From Brevibacillus panacihumi W25 (GTDB taxonomy: Bacteria; Bacillota; Bacilli; Brevibacillales; Brevibacillaceae), in assembly GCF_000503775.1 (NCBI RefSeq), contig NZ_KI629787.1, positions 352,001 to 416,000 of the forward strand: a DNA stretch of 64,000 nt, read 5' to 3'. Under the pieces are notes generated by a model. The model saw only the letters and a program-made list of their open reading frames with translations, was not told the DNA's origin and searched no databases. Below are positions 35,813-45,289 of this stretch, in pieces. The position numbers and the translations under genes were made by a program. Position 1 is the first letter of the stretch. The number at the start of each line of letters is the position of its first letter.

Positions 35813-37225
35813 ATGTCTGATAAGTTCGAAGTTGATCGGCAAGAAATAAAAGAAATTCTCGATTCTGTAGTGAATATGGCCATGCAATTCTATGACAATC
35901 TAGATTCTCATCCGGCTGCTGTAAATCCCCAACCCCTCTTCCAAGAAAGTCTACCCATCGAAGGGTTAGGGACTATGCAAGTATTGGAGCATTTTCTATC
36001 TGCATACTCGAAAAGCCTAAGCGGTAGTGTAGGACCTCGATTTTTAGGATTTGTAACTGGGGGAGCAACACCTGCCTCGGTTGCAGGAGATTGGCTTGTT
36101 AGTATTTATGATCAAAACGTGACGAGTATCGAGGAGTCTGTAGCGGGCCAGCTTGAATTGGAGACGATTGGAATGCTCCGGGAACTCTTCGCACTGCCGA
36201 AGGAGTTTAGTGGAACATTCGTTAGTGGAGCAACGATGGCGAATCTCGTTGGGCTAGCGCAGGCCAGGCAATGGATCGCTCATCAACAAGGCGTTGATAT
36301 TTCCCAAGAAGGGTTGTATCGCTTGCCGAAAATAAAAATTGCGAGTGGGTCACCGCATTCTAGTATCTATAAATCTTTGGCGATATTGGGGATGGGTAGA
36401 CAGAACGTTACCCTCATTCCATGTATCGAAAACAGAGAGGCAATAGATATTAATAAATTGCGAGGATTTTTGGAGGAGCAAGAAGGTGTGCCATGTATTG
36501 TTGTGGCAAACGCAGGTACAGTGAACACCGTTGATTATGATGACCTGCAAGCATTGGGTGAGTTGAAGAAAGAGTTTTCCTTTTGGCTCCATGTGGACGC
36601 TGCTTTTGGTGGCTTTGCAGCGTGTTCCACGAATTATTCTCATTTCGTCAATGGAATGGATAAAGCAGATTCCATTACCATTGACGCTCATAAATGGCTC
36701 AATGTGCCTTATGATTCCGCTATGCAATTCACTAGACATAAATCTTTGCAGGTCGAAGTCTTTCAAAACAATGCCGCCTATTTAGGGAATTCAATGAATC
36801 AGCCCGAATTTGTTCATCTCACGCCAGAAAATTCAAGGCGTTTCCGAGCTCTGCCAGCGTGGTTTACTTTGAAAGCATATGGACGTTCAGGATACCAAAA
36901 GATCGTTGATACGAATATAGAACTGGCACAACTTTTAACGCGAAAAATTCAGCTTAGTGACAGGTTTGAGTTGTTGGCTCCGACCAGACTGAATGTAGTA
37001 TGTTTTACCCTGTCTTTGAAGGATAAGAGTCTTTCATATGAAGAAATTAATAGATTTTTAGACACCCTGAAGGATGATGGTCGCGTATTTATGACGCCAA
37101 CCATGTATCAAGGCAGGCCTGGAATCAGGGCAGCATTCAGTAATTGGAGAACAAGCGCACAAGATGTAGAAATAATTTGGGAGGCACTAGATAAAGTGAG
37201 TTCCGAAATGGTTCAAGGGTTGTAA
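35813..37225 (+). CDS. PLP-dependent group II amino-acid decarboxylase
   Basis: 470 residues from the ATG at 35813 with AAAGGAGATG upstream. PLP lysine in SITIDAHKWLNVPYD, Asp/His site LHVDAAFGGFA, and TFVSGATMANLVGL near the cofactor phosphate. It belongs to the aromatic-L-amino-acid, glutamate and 2,4-diaminobutyrate decarboxylase superfamily; substrate cannot be fixed from sequence. It begins a run with a nucleotidyltransferase, HEAT-repeat protein, ArsR regulator, OYE reductase and AlaX. Confidence 0.9.
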   Translation: MSDKFEVDRQEIKEILDSVVNMAMQFYDNLDSHPAAVNPQPLFQESLPIEGLGTMQVLEHFLSAYSKSLSGSVGPRFLGFVTGGATPASVAGDWLVSIYDQNVTSIEESVAGQLELETIGMLRELFALPKEFSGTFVSGATMANLVGLAQARQWIAHQQGVDISQEGLYRLPKIKIASGSPHSSIYKSLAILGMGRQNVTLIPCIENREAIDINKLRGFLEEQEGVPCIVVANAGTVNTVDYDDLQALGELKKEFSFWLHVDAAFGGFAACSTNYSHFVNGMDKADSITIDAHKWLNVPYDSAMQFTRHKSLQVEVFQNNAAYLGNSMNQPEFVHLTPENSRRFRALPAWFTLKAYGRSGYQKIVDTNIELAQLLTRKIQLSDRFELLAPTRLNVVCFTLSLKDKSLSYEEINRFLDTLKDDGRVFMTPTMYQGRPGIRAAFSNWRTSAQDVEIIWEALDKVSSEMVQGL

Positions 37226-37257
37226 ATCCTTTGGGCTCTCCATAGAGACGAAGAATA

Positions 37258-37866
37258 ATGAGGTTTCGGGGGTATATCGATTTGATGTCGCAAGCCCGGC
37301 TTTTAGAAGAAATTATTACCCGTCATGAGCAACTATACGAGGCTATGAGAAGAGCCCCCCTTTTGGGAGTATCGAATTATTATATCGGCGGCGGTTGTCT
37401 GACTCAAACGGTATGGAACTACTTATGTGGACTGCCGCTGGATTATGGAATCAATGACATGGATCTGGTTTATTTTGATCAGGAGAAGATAAGCTTCGAG
37501 GAGGAAGCTCTCGTCATCCAAAAAGGAAAAGAACTGTTTGCTGATCTTTCCTTGAAGCCTGATATCAAGAACCAGGCACGTGTACATATTTGGTACGAAG
37601 AGCGCTTTGGCTATCCGATTCAGCCCTATACATCTGTGGAACATGCTATCGATACCTGGCCTACGACAGCAACAGCAATCGGTATGAGATGGGAAAAGAA
37701 TGCCTGTAAGATCTACGCCCCATTTGGTTTACATGATCTGTTCGGAATGATCGTCCGGGCAAACAAGGTTCAGATCACGAAGGATATTTTTGATAAAAAG
37801 GTAATGAGGTGGAGCCGAACGTGGAAGGATGTAATCATTATTCCATGGGAATCGGACATCATCTAA
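37258..37866 (+). CDS. nucleotidyltransferase-family protein
   Basis: 202 residues. YYIGGGCLTQTVWNYLCG and the acidic pair in NDMDLVYFDQEKIS match the nucleotidyltransferase family formerly called DUF925, with a G-G-C/G and DxD arrangement. An ATG at 37285 with GGGGGT upstream is an alternative start. Substrate unknown. 32 bp after the decarboxylase, so possibly co-transcribed. Confidence 0.8.
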   Translation: MRFRGYIDLMSQARLLEEIITRHEQLYEAMRRAPLLGVSNYYIGGGCLTQTVWNYLCGLPLDYGINDMDLVYFDQEKISFEEEALVIQKGKELFADLSLKPDIKNQARVHIWYEERFGYPIQPYTSVEHAIDTWPTTATAIGMRWEKNACKIYAPFGLHDLFGMIVRANKVQITKDIFDKKVMRWSRTWKDVIIIPWESDII

Positions 37867-37886
37867 TAACATGCGGGTGATTTCAT

Positions 37887-38726
37887 TTGTGGCAAGAACG
37901 GTTTCAAGAGGCTGTAGCAAGAAGAGATATTTCGGCAATGCTAGATATTTTGCATAGGCAAGCCACAACGCATGCAATAACGCCCAAACAATCGGTAAAA
38001 GATAAGGCCTTGCAAATCATTTACCGAGGGCTACAACAACCCGCGACAATCTACCATGTCGGTATTCAGCTTGCACATTCGGAAAGTCCGACAGGCCAAG
38101 AGTTAGGGGCCATACTAACAGCCACTCACTATGAGGTTAATCCTTCAGAAGTAAACGTGGTTTTAGCAAGACTTGCTGATAGCCCTCACTGGGAAGTAAG
38201 AGAGTGGGTGGCAAGTGCTTGTTCCGTTGTTTTAACAAATCACTTTCAAAGCTTTTACCCTACGCTGATGAATTGGACGAGAAATCCTTCACCTAATGTG
38301 AGAAGGGCTGTAGCAGTAGCCGTAAAATATACGGCCAAAAAATTGGATGAAGCCTATGCAGAGCTTCTTATCGATTTGATTGAGCCCTTGTTATGGGATG
38401 AAGACAAATATGTCAAAAAGAACGTAGGAGCGTTTGCAATCGGGGATGGTTTATTAAAATACTATCCGAAACATCTTATGAACAGATTACATCGTTGGAT
38501 TGCTTCAGATAATGAACATGTCAGATCGAATATGATAAACATCTTTTCGTCTGCCGAGGGAATCAAATATATCGGTGATTCTGTAAATATACTAAGGATT
38601 TTATCAAATGATCAGAGAAAAATCGTAAAAAGTGCATTCAATCGCACAATGCGAACCGTAAAGAAACGTGATCCTGAAATCTTCCTTACGTATTTTGGAG
38701 ACCATTCGTTTGAGCAAGACAAATGA
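37887..38726 (+). CDS. HEAT-repeat (DNA alkylation repair-like) protein
   Basis: 279 residues, TTG start with GGGTGA upstream. Repeating helical pairs (SPHWEVREWVASACSVVL, NPSPNVRRAVAVAVKYTAKK, DEDKYVKKNVGAFAIGDGLL) indicate an alpha-helical HEAT solenoid as in AlkD-like proteins. Whether it repairs DNA or is a scaffold is open. Confidence 0.7.
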   Translation: MWQERFQEAVARRDISAMLDILHRQATTHAITPKQSVKDKALQIIYRGLQQPATIYHVGIQLAHSESPTGQELGAILTATHYEVNPSEVNVVLARLADSPHWEVREWVASACSVVLTNHFQSFYPTLMNWTRNPSPNVRRAVAVAVKYTAKKLDEAYAELLIDLIEPLLWDEDKYVKKNVGAFAIGDGLLKYYPKHLMNRLHRWIASDNEHVRSNMINIFSSAEGIKYIGDSVNILRILSNDQRKIVKSAFNRTMRTVKKRDPEIFLTYFGDHSFEQDK

Positions 38727-38742
38727 GGTGGAAGTAGAAGCG

Positions 38743-39648
38743 ATGCCGTATCAAGTAAAACTGCATATCAGCCCCGTTTATGATCTTCTGTCAAGCTTAA
38801 TGGCCTATTATAAATGTTCGAAAACATTCGATTTGGACGATCAATGGGTAAAGAAAGTGAAGACGGAATTGGATCAAGATTTTGTAGCGGAATTGGACAG
38901 CCTGTCACTTCCATTTCCACTGATTGCTTTATTCATCTGGAGATGTCCAGACAATTCAAAGGTGGATGCGATTATAAATTGGCTCAAAACCTTAACAGCC
39001 GGTGAGGTATTTGAACAGGTTTCGCCATTTTGCCTTGAGAACGTTCCCAATGAAATTGGGGCAATGAAAAACGATGTCATCTCTGTTTTTACACAATGGT
39101 ATACACAGTACTACAAAGATCAGGAGCTGGGGATCCAGGAACTTCTTTTACAGGAACGGAAGCGATTCGATAACTACTTGAGTCATTACGGGCCCCAAAA
39201 AACGATAGAAATGCTATGCAATGGGTTAATCATAGAAGGACACGAAGAACTGAAAGAAGTGGTCTTGGTTCCTGTCTATCATACAAAACCAGCGAACGTC
39301 ATATTTGATGATTACAAAGGGTTTATGATCATTCTATATCCAGTTGAGGGTCTTGCAGGAAACGATGGTATGCCTCCAAATAGCCTGAGGAGAATGGTGA
39401 AGGCGTTATCGGACGAAAAAAGACTTCGTATTATGAAAATCCTTTCATCAGGAAACAGGAGCTTTTCTGATTTGGTTGAGGCAATGCAATTGTCAAAAAG
39501 CAATTTGCATTATCATCTGTCTTTGTTGCGAACAGCGGGTTTAATCACGATCCATCATGTTCCTTTTTCAAACCAAGATAAATTTGGAATTCGAACAGGG
39601 GTATTTGATGATGTCAAGCTAATGCTGGAAAATTATGTTCAAAATTGA
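38743..39648 (+). CDS. ArsR-family regulator with large N-terminal domain
   Basis: 301 residues from the ATG at 38743 (GAGGTGG upstream). The winged helix is at the C-terminus: [40 protein letters not shown]. About 210 residues of an effector-type domain precede it; no metal-binding cysteines as in classical ArsR are seen. Such DUF5937-like proteins regulate diverse genes. It may act on the palindromes at 35605 and 35739 (inference). Confidence 0.85.
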   Translation: MPYQVKLHISPVYDLLSSLMAYYKCSKTFDLDDQWVKKVKTELDQDFVAELDSLSLPFPLIALFIWRCPDNSKVDAIINWLKTLTAGEVFEQVSPFCLENVPNEIGAMKNDVISVFTQWYTQYYKDQELGIQELLLQERKRFDNYLSHYGPQKTIEMLCNGLIIEGHEELKEVVLVPVYHTKPANVIFDDYKGFMIILYPVEGLAGNDGMPPNSLRRMVKALSDEKRLRIMKILSSGNRSFSDLVEAMQLSKSNLHYHLSLLRTAGLITIHHVPFSNQDKFGIRTGVFDDVKLMLENYVQN

Positions 39649-39658
39649 GGTGGCGAAA

Positions 39659-40684
39659 ATGAGTATCCTTTTTTCACCAATAACGATTGGCGGTGTATCT
39701 CTAAAAAACCGCATTGTCATGTCACCGATGGGCATGAATGCTTGCAAAGCAGAAGATGGAAAAGTTACGAATTGGCATAAAATCCATTACCCAAGCAGGG
39801 CTGTTGGACAGGTAGGGCTCATCATGGTGGAGGCGACAGCAGTATCTCTTGACGGGCGAACCGATCCCGATGATCTAGGGATCTGGGAAGATGGACAAAT
39901 ATCTGGCCTAAAAGAGCTTGTAGACATGGTGCATGAACAAGGAGCCAAAATAGGGATTCAGCTTTGTCATGGAGGCAGAAAATCAAAAATACCAGGAAAG
40001 ATCATGGCTCCATCTGCAATCCCTTACGATGAGAACAGCATCGTGCCTGAAGCGATGACGGAAGAGGAAATGTATGAAGTGATTGCAGCTTTTAAAGAAT
40101 CTGCTAGACGAGCAAAACAGGCTGGATTCGATGTCTTGGAGCTCCATGCTGCACACGGGTATTTAATCAATCAATTTTTATCTCCTTTATCGAACAAACG
40201 GGGAGATAAATATGGTGGAAATCTTGAGAACAGGTATCAATTTTTAAAAGAAGTGATTCATGAAATACATAAAGTATGGGACGGGGCTCTATTTGTAAGA
40301 ATTTCTGCGACCGATTACCACCCTGAAGGATGTTCCATTGATGACTATATCGTTTATGGAAGCATGATGAAAGAACAGGGGGTTCACTTCATTGACTGCA
40401 GTTCGGGTTGGATTGTTCCGCCCAACTTCTCGGAAAGACCTGGTCCAGGGTATCAAGTTCCCTTTGCATCACAGATGAAAAAAGAAGTACAGATTCCTAC
40501 AGGGGCGGTTGGTTTGATCACAAGTGGATTGCAGGCCGAAAAGATATTGGTAGAAGGGCACGCTGATTTGATTTTCATTGGACAAGAATTGCTGCGAGAT
40601 CCTTACTGGCCAAAAAGGGCGGCAAAGGAATTGAATGTATCCATTGACGCACCTCCATCGTACGAATATATCTGGAATAAATAG
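39659..40684 (+). CDS. namA: old yellow enzyme-type NADPH dehydrogenase
   Basis: 341 residues from the ATG at 39659, preceded by TGAGGTGG; a longer frame overlaps the ArsR stop. FMN TIM-barrel oxidoreductase with [50 protein letters not shown] and NKRGDKYGG, as in NamA (YqjM). It reduces activated alkenes and nitro compounds with NADPH. Role within this cluster unknown. Confidence 0.9.
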   Translation: MSILFSPITIGGVSLKNRIVMSPMGMNACKAEDGKVTNWHKIHYPSRAVGQVGLIMVEATAVSLDGRTDPDDLGIWEDGQISGLKELVDMVHEQGAKIGIQLCHGGRKSKIPGKIMAPSAIPYDENSIVPEAMTEEEMYEVIAAFKESARRAKQAGFDVLELHAAHGYLINQFLSPLSNKRGDKYGGNLENRYQFLKEVIHEIHKVWDGALFVRISATDYHPEGCSIDDYIVYGSMMKEQGVHFIDCSSGWIVPPNFSERPGPGYQVPFASQMKKEVQIPTGAVGLITSGLQAEKILVEGHADLIFIGQELLRDPYWPKRAAKELNVSIDAPPSYEYIWNK

Positions 40685-40731
40685 GGAAATTCCTCTGCGC
40701 CAATTTAGTAGAATATTGGAGGTCCAAACAG

Positions 40732-41418
40732 ATGAAGACGGAGCTATGTTACCTCAATAATACGTATCGGTTTACTTGTAAAGCATCCATTGTTGATATG
40801 GGCGAGGATGAGCGGGGGAAATATATTGTAGTAGATAAAACAATCTTTCATCCAAAAGGCGGAGGACAGCCCTCTGATATAGGGACAATAAAAAGTAAGA
40901 CATCAGAATTTGAAGTGAACGCAGTCGTACTAAGAGATGGTCGTGTTTTTCACTACGGAAACAGCACGATCGGAAATCTGCGAATGGGACACGAGGTTGC
41001 TTTGGGGATACATGCGTTGTCAAGAGTCTCCAATGCTCGTTATCACACAGCGGGTCACTTAATCGCATATGCGGGAAACAAGCTCTATCCAAAACTCCAT
41101 GCGCAAAAAGGGAATCATGACCCCACTTCCGCTTATATTGATTTTCAGGGTCATCTGCTGGATGACGAGATAGAACATGCGGCAGCGATGATCGAGAGTA
41201 TCGTGAATGAGATGATTCGCGGAGGTAGTAAAGTTGAAATAAAATGGGAAGAGAAAGATGGCGCTATATTGCGATATATGTGTGTTCCCGGGGTATTTGA
41301 AATGCCCTGTGGTGGTACCCACATACAATCCCTCGATGAAGTAGGCGAGGTCAAAATGAAAAAAGTAAAAAAACGCGGGGAATATACTAGGGTGAGCTAT
41401 TTGATAGTCTCGCAGTAG
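40732..41418 (+). CDS. alanyl-tRNA editing protein AlaX-like
   Basis: 228 residues. FHPKGGGQPSDIG (editing-site glycine-rich loop), RYHTAGHLI (HxxxH metal ligands) and MPCGGTHIQSLDEVG (CxxxH) are the AlaX/AlaRS editing-domain signatures. The protein hydrolyses mischarged Ser- or Gly-tRNA(Ala). The freestanding form beside a decarboxylase may protect the tRNA pool from a non-standard amino acid (inference). Confidence 0.9.
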   Translation: MKTELCYLNNTYRFTCKASIVDMGEDERGKYIVVDKTIFHPKGGGQPSDIGTIKSKTSEFEVNAVVLRDGRVFHYGNSTIGNLRMGHEVALGIHALSRVSNARYHTAGHLIAYAGNKLYPKLHAQKGNHDPTSAYIDFQGHLLDDEIEHAAAMIESIVNEMIRGGSKVEIKWEEKDGAILRYMCVPGVFEMPCGGTHIQSLDEVGEVKMKKVKKRGEYTRVSYLIVSQ

Positions 41419-41466
41419 GGGCTGCAAAGGTGAGCCATGAGACGGCCAGCCATATACTTACAATCT

Positions 41467-41492
41467 AACCACCTGATGAAGGTGGTTTTTTT
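41467..41492 (+). terminator. terminator after the AlaX gene
   Basis: AACCACC and GGTGGTT form a 7-bp stem followed by TTTTTTT. Confidence 0.85.
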
Positions 41493-41643
41493 GTCCGCCA
41501 TTCACCCTCGCAATCCGTACCCCGCGTGATTGATGCTCGTCGCCAATCATAATGGCCTTACCCCAAAAGGAATTGAAAATTAGTTGTCGAAATATTACCA
41601 CAATTAAAAAGCGATCCACTTTCTTATCTGGAGGAATGAGACC

Positions 41644-44505
41644 ATGAATCGACTGATAGCTCTGGATAGCTGTGCTAGTCTTTCTTTAGAAAGAATAAAG
41701 CTTGAAAAAGAGTGGGAACATTTTATCACGGGTGTCAGTTCAAAACCGCTAATCCGTTCGCTGATGTACGAGTCCTGGCAGCGTTGCCAGAAACAAAACA
41801 TTGATCCGCTGCACAACAAGTCTGAGATTAATCTCTCCAAGGATCAGATCGAGGAATATATGCACACCGAGCTGCACTATCCCATTCTGAAGCCGTTGCT
41901 TTTGCAATTGAAGAATCAGTCAATCGATACTGGTCATTTGATAACGTTTAGCAATTCTTCCGGAGATATCGTGGATTTGGATGGCGATGTGTCGCTCATG
42001 TTAAAAGCTGAGGACATGAACTTTGTCATCGGCTCTTCCTGGGCAGAAAATAAGGCCGGGACCAATGCCATCGGTACTTCACTCGTTACCGGTTCACCTA
42101 TGCAAGTATTTGCCGGAGAGCATTTTTGTCAGGAAGTACAAAAATGGACATGCTCTGCAGCTCCCATCCGAGACCCGGCGACCCAAAGCATACTGGGGGT
42201 CATCAATATGACGGGCTTATGGAGAGTATATCATCCGCATTCTTTATCGGCGGTTCTTTCAGCGGCCCAGATGGTAGAGCAAGAGCTGTACAAACAATTG
42301 GAGCAAGAGCGGTTCAGACTTACGGAATACTATTCTAACCTTCTTGTTTCGTTTGCGAAAACTCCTTTCCTGATCTTGGATCGCGGGTGTAGGGTAATCC
42401 ATGCATCCCCTATGCTATATATCGAAGGTTGGATAGATGCAAATGATTTTTTAGTTGGCGCTCCTCCTACCCCCTTCCCCTTGACGTCGAGAATGCAATG
42501 GGAAGTTGAACACCGCAGAGGATTGTGGCGATTTGAACTAAGTCCCTATATATACGGTGGGAACGCAATAGGGGCGATCGTTTACGTTTTTCCTCCGAAC
42601 GTCCTGCAGCCCGTTTTGAACGAAAAAACACGGGTATCCCCACCTATTGAAAAAGAAGTCGAATCAGCAGTGGGTGATATTGATATGGAGTGCTCCGCTG
42701 TCAAACCTTGCATGAAGAGCGATGCCTTTTACAAGTCCCTTTTTGAACATAATCCTTCCGCCATCATCTGTTATGACCTGAATGGAAATATTTTGGAGGT
42801 TAACCCGGCCGTCGAGAGATTGGTTGGCTATACAATTGAAGAACTACGGAATATCAACATTGAGTCACTTATTTTGCCGGAGTATGTAGATAAAAGAGTA
42901 GACCACTTCGCAAAAGTGAGAATGGGCAAACCGCAGGAAATTGATATCGCGGTCAGGCACAAAAATGGGCATGCAATCGATGTTAGAATTCATTATTTTC
43001 CGATGTTTGATCACCACGAAATCATCGGGATTTACGGAATTGCGAAAGACATTACCAAGCATAAACAAATCGAGGAGGATCTGAAATCAACAAAAGAGCA
43101 ATTGGAATTGTACCTCAAAAACACTGTTGATTCGATTGTTGTGTTGGATATGCATTTCAAGGTCATAAAAGTGAATCAAGCCTTCGAGAGAATGTTTGGC
43201 TGGACGGAACAGGAGGTAATCGGTGGGGTGCTGCCCACGATTCCTGACTTTCTGCACGATGAGTTCAGCAGACTTCAACAGGAAATCGTCATTAGCCGGC
43301 ACGTCACCTCGTATGAGACTGTAAGACAGCGCAGAGATGGAAGTCTGCTGGATGTCAGTACGTTCGTGTCACCGCTCTCGGATACGGAAGGGAATGTGAT
43401 TGCTTTTGTTGCGATCCTGCGAGACATTTCAGAACGCAAGCGGATGGAAAAAGCGCTAAAAGAAAAAGAAAAGCAATTGCGTACCTTGATTAATGCGATG
43501 CCTGATTCGGTTTGCTTGAAGGATGGCGAAGGACGATGGGTAGAAGCAAATGACTGCTGTTTACGCACTTTTCAGCTGGAAAATATCCCTTTTCAAGGAA
43601 AACGGGATAGTGAACTGGCAGCAATTGACCCATTTTTCTCCACGGCATTGTTGCTTTGTGAAGAGTCCGATAATAAAGTCTGGGAAAAGGGCAGTACTGT
43701 CCGCTTGGAAGAAATCATCCCACAGCCGAATGGAGAGTGCAAAATATTTGATGTCAGTAAAGTCCCCTTGTTTGATTCGGATGGACGGAGAAAAGGAATT
43801 GTGGTCATCAGTCGTGATATCACAGAGCTGAAGAGGACGGAAGAACTGTTGCGCAAATCCGAAAAGCTATCGGTGGTGGGGCAATTGGCAGCAGGCGTTG
43901 CTCATGAGATCAGAAATCCTTTTACCGCCATAAGAGGGTTCATTCAGTTTATCAAGGAAGGCAACTACAAAGAAGAGTATTTTCACATGATTTTATCGGA
44001 GTTGGACAGAATCCAATCGGTTGTAAACGAATTTTTGGTACTGGCAAAACCACAGGCGATCAACTTTCAACCTCGAGAACTCACTTCTCTATTGAATCAG
44101 GTCGTCGAATTGCTAAAAACAGAAGCCATCATGAATGACGTCCAAATTGAGGTTGAGTTTGAACGTACATTCCTCATGGTGAACTGTGAAGAAAATCAAT
44201 TAAAACAAGTATTCATCAATATACTGAAAAATGCGATTGAAGCAATGCCGAACGGAGGGGAAATAAAAATTCAACTCCAGCAGCAGCAAAACGCAGTCTC
44301 GATTCGCTTCATTGACCAAGGAGAGGGGATTGATGAAGATCGCATACAAAAATTGGGTGAGCCATTTTATACAACGAAAGAAAAGGGCACGGGATTGGGC
44401 CTGATGATCAGTTATAAAATTGTCCAGGCTCATCGGGGAAGCATGAAGATCAATAGCCAAAAGAATAGAGGAACGACTGTCGAAATCATGCTGCCGACGG
44501 AGTAG
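41644..44505 (+). CDS. GAF-PAS-PAS-PAS sensor histidine kinase
   Basis: 953 residues, GGAGGAA before the ATG. The N-terminus (SLMYESWQRCQKQNIDP and IGSSWAENKAGTNAIGTSLV) is the sensor region usually found in AcoR-type sigma-54 activators. Three PAS domains follow (near residues 360-480, 485-600 and 605-730; for example NPSAIICYDLNGNILEVNPA). The kinase has H box GVAHEIRNPFTAIRGFI, N box QVFINILKNAIEAMPNGGE and G boxes IDQGEGI and GTGLGLMI, as in sporulation-type Kin kinases. No membrane segment, so cytoplasmic. No response regulator is adjacent, fitting an orphan kinase that may feed Spo0F or another phosphorelay. AcoR-type sensor plus Kin kinase is an unusual fusion. Confidence 0.92.
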   Translation: MNRLIALDSCASLSLERIKLEKEWEHFITGVSSKPLIRSLMYESWQRCQKQNIDPLHNKSEINLSKDQIEEYMHTELHYPILKPLLLQLKNQSIDTGHLITFSNSSGDIVDLDGDVSLMLKAEDMNFVIGSSWAENKAGTNAIGTSLVTGSPMQVFAGEHFCQEVQKWTCSAAPIRDPATQSILGVINMTGLWRVYHPHSLSAVLSAAQMVEQELYKQLEQERFRLTEYYSNLLVSFAKTPFLILDRGCRVIHASPMLYIEGWIDANDFLVGAPPTPFPLTSRMQWEVEHRRGLWRFELSPYIYGGNAIGAIVYVFPPNVLQPVLNEKTRVSPPIEKEVESAVGDIDMECSAVKPCMKSDAFYKSLFEHNPSAIICYDLNGNILEVNPAVERLVGYTIEELRNINIESLILPEYVDKRVDHFAKVRMGKPQEIDIAVRHKNGHAIDVRIHYFPMFDHHEIIGIYGIAKDITKHKQIEEDLKSTKEQLELYLKNTVDSIVVLDMHFKVIKVNQAFERMFGWTEQEVIGGVLPTIPDFLHDEFSRLQQEIVISRHVTSYETVRQRRDGSLLDVSTFVSPLSDTEGNVIAFVAILRDISERKRMEKALKEKEKQLRTLINAMPDSVCLKDGEGRWVEANDCCLRTFQLENIPFQGKRDSELAAIDPFFSTALLLCEESDNKVWEKGSTVRLEEIIPQPNGECKIFDVSKVPLFDSDGRRKGIVVISRDITELKRTEELLRKSEKLSVVGQLAAGVAHEIRNPFTAIRGFIQFIKEGNYKEEYFHMILSELDRIQSVVNEFLVLAKPQAINFQPRELTSLLNQVVELLKTEAIMNDVQIEVEFERTFLMVNCEENQLKQVFINILKNAIEAMPNGGEIKIQLQQQQNAVSIRFIDQGEGIDEDRIQKLGEPFYTTKEKGTGLGLMISYKIVQAHRGSMKINSQKNRGTTVEIMLPTE

Positions 44506-44533
44506 GGGGGGGCAAATCCCCCCGCCTCCACCC
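44505..44533 (+). repeat. 18-bp copy of the tmRNA 3' end, hairpin after the kinase
   Basis: AATCCCCCCGCCTCCACC (44515-44532) is identical to the last bases of the tmRNA fragment at 22491-22508. With the preceding G run it forms a GC-rich hairpin. It could be an attachment-site remnant or a coincidental GC-rich terminator stem (no T run follows). Confidence 0.55.
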
Positions 44534-44561
44534 ATTTTGTTTTGAAATAACGTAACCCGAA

Positions 44562-44590
44562 TTGTTTCGTGGTGAATCTTGATATATAAT
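44562..44590 (+). promoter_or_regulatory. promoter of the TetR gene
   Basis: TTGTTT, 17-bp spacer, TATAAT at 44585-44590, with an operator-like TTGATGAATCACTAA right after the -10, suggesting self-repression. Confidence 0.6.
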
Positions 44591-44626
44591 TGATGAATCA
44601 CTAACTTGAAAGAGGGAGGCAATCCA

Positions 44627-45148
44627 ATGGCAAAATCCGAAGCAACCTCTGTTAATCGCAAAACGGAGATCATATCTGCGGCCATTGAAGTATTTGCAGA
44701 GATCGGCTACTACAGGGCAACTACGGCACAAGTGGCGGCACGAGCCGAAATCTCACAGCCATATATTTTTCGGTTTTTCTCAACAAAAGAAGCCTTATTG
44801 CTTGCGGCGCTGGAGGTATCATGGACGCGTGTGATCGATTCCTTCCGTAAAGTGGTGGAATCTGCGGAGCCTGGACAGTTGGAGACCGATTTGATTCAGG
44901 CCTATGAGGATATTTTGAATTCCTACCAGAATGAAATCCTGCTTCAAATGCAGGCGCAGACGATTCAGGAAGACTCGATTCGGGAAGCGATGCGCAATGG
45001 ATTCAGTGAAGTTCGCCGCATGGTTTTGGACGCCTTTCACGGAGCCGGCATTTCCAATCCTGAAGAACGGACGATGCTTTTTCTGGCGCGGGGGATGCTG
45101 TGCAACATTTCGACTGCATTGAACATGCCTGAATTGAAGGAGTTTTAA
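44627..45148 (+). CDS. TetR-family repressor
   Basis: 173 residues from the ATG at 44627 (GGGAGG upstream). N-terminal HTH: RKTEIISAAIEVFAEIGYYR, TTAQVAARAEISQPYIFRFF. The rest is the helical ligand-binding domain. It precedes the NAD-binding enzyme gene, whose promoter carries GTGATTGATCAATCAC-type palindromes that fit TetR binding, so it probably controls that gene and itself. Confidence 0.92.
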   Translation: MAKSEATSVNRKTEIISAAIEVFAEIGYYRATTAQVAARAEISQPYIFRFFSTKEALLLAALEVSWTRVIDSFRKVVESAEPGQLETDLIQAYEDILNSYQNEILLQMQAQTIQEDSIREAMRNGFSEVRRMVLDAFHGAGISNPEERTMLFLARGMLCNISTALNMPELKEF

Positions 45149-45171
45149 AGGGAAGGATGTTTTTTTAAAAT

Positions 45172-45270
45172 GTGATTGACTAATCAATTACAGCGTGATA
45201 AATTGCTATTAATGTTAGTGATTGATCAATTACATTCCCTTTTCTTAAAAGTTAGTGATTGATCAATCAC
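45172..45270 (+). promoter_or_regulatory. promoter with three TetR-type operators
   Basis: Promoter TTGACT (45176-45181), 17-bp spacer, TAAATT (45199-45204). Operators: a variant at 45172-45191 over the -35, GTGATTGATCAATTAC at 45218-45233, and a perfect 16-bp palindrome GTGATTGATCAATCAC at 45255-45270. A related site lies at 46265-46280 downstream. Confidence 0.75.
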
Positions 45271-45289
45271 AGAAATTGAGGTGATTTCA

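Noticed and set aside
41400..41460. Possible 5' half of tmRNA after the AlaX gene
   Set aside because: The start looks loosely tmRNA-like, but the diagnostic GATTCGAC segment is missing and no pairing with the 3' fragment works.
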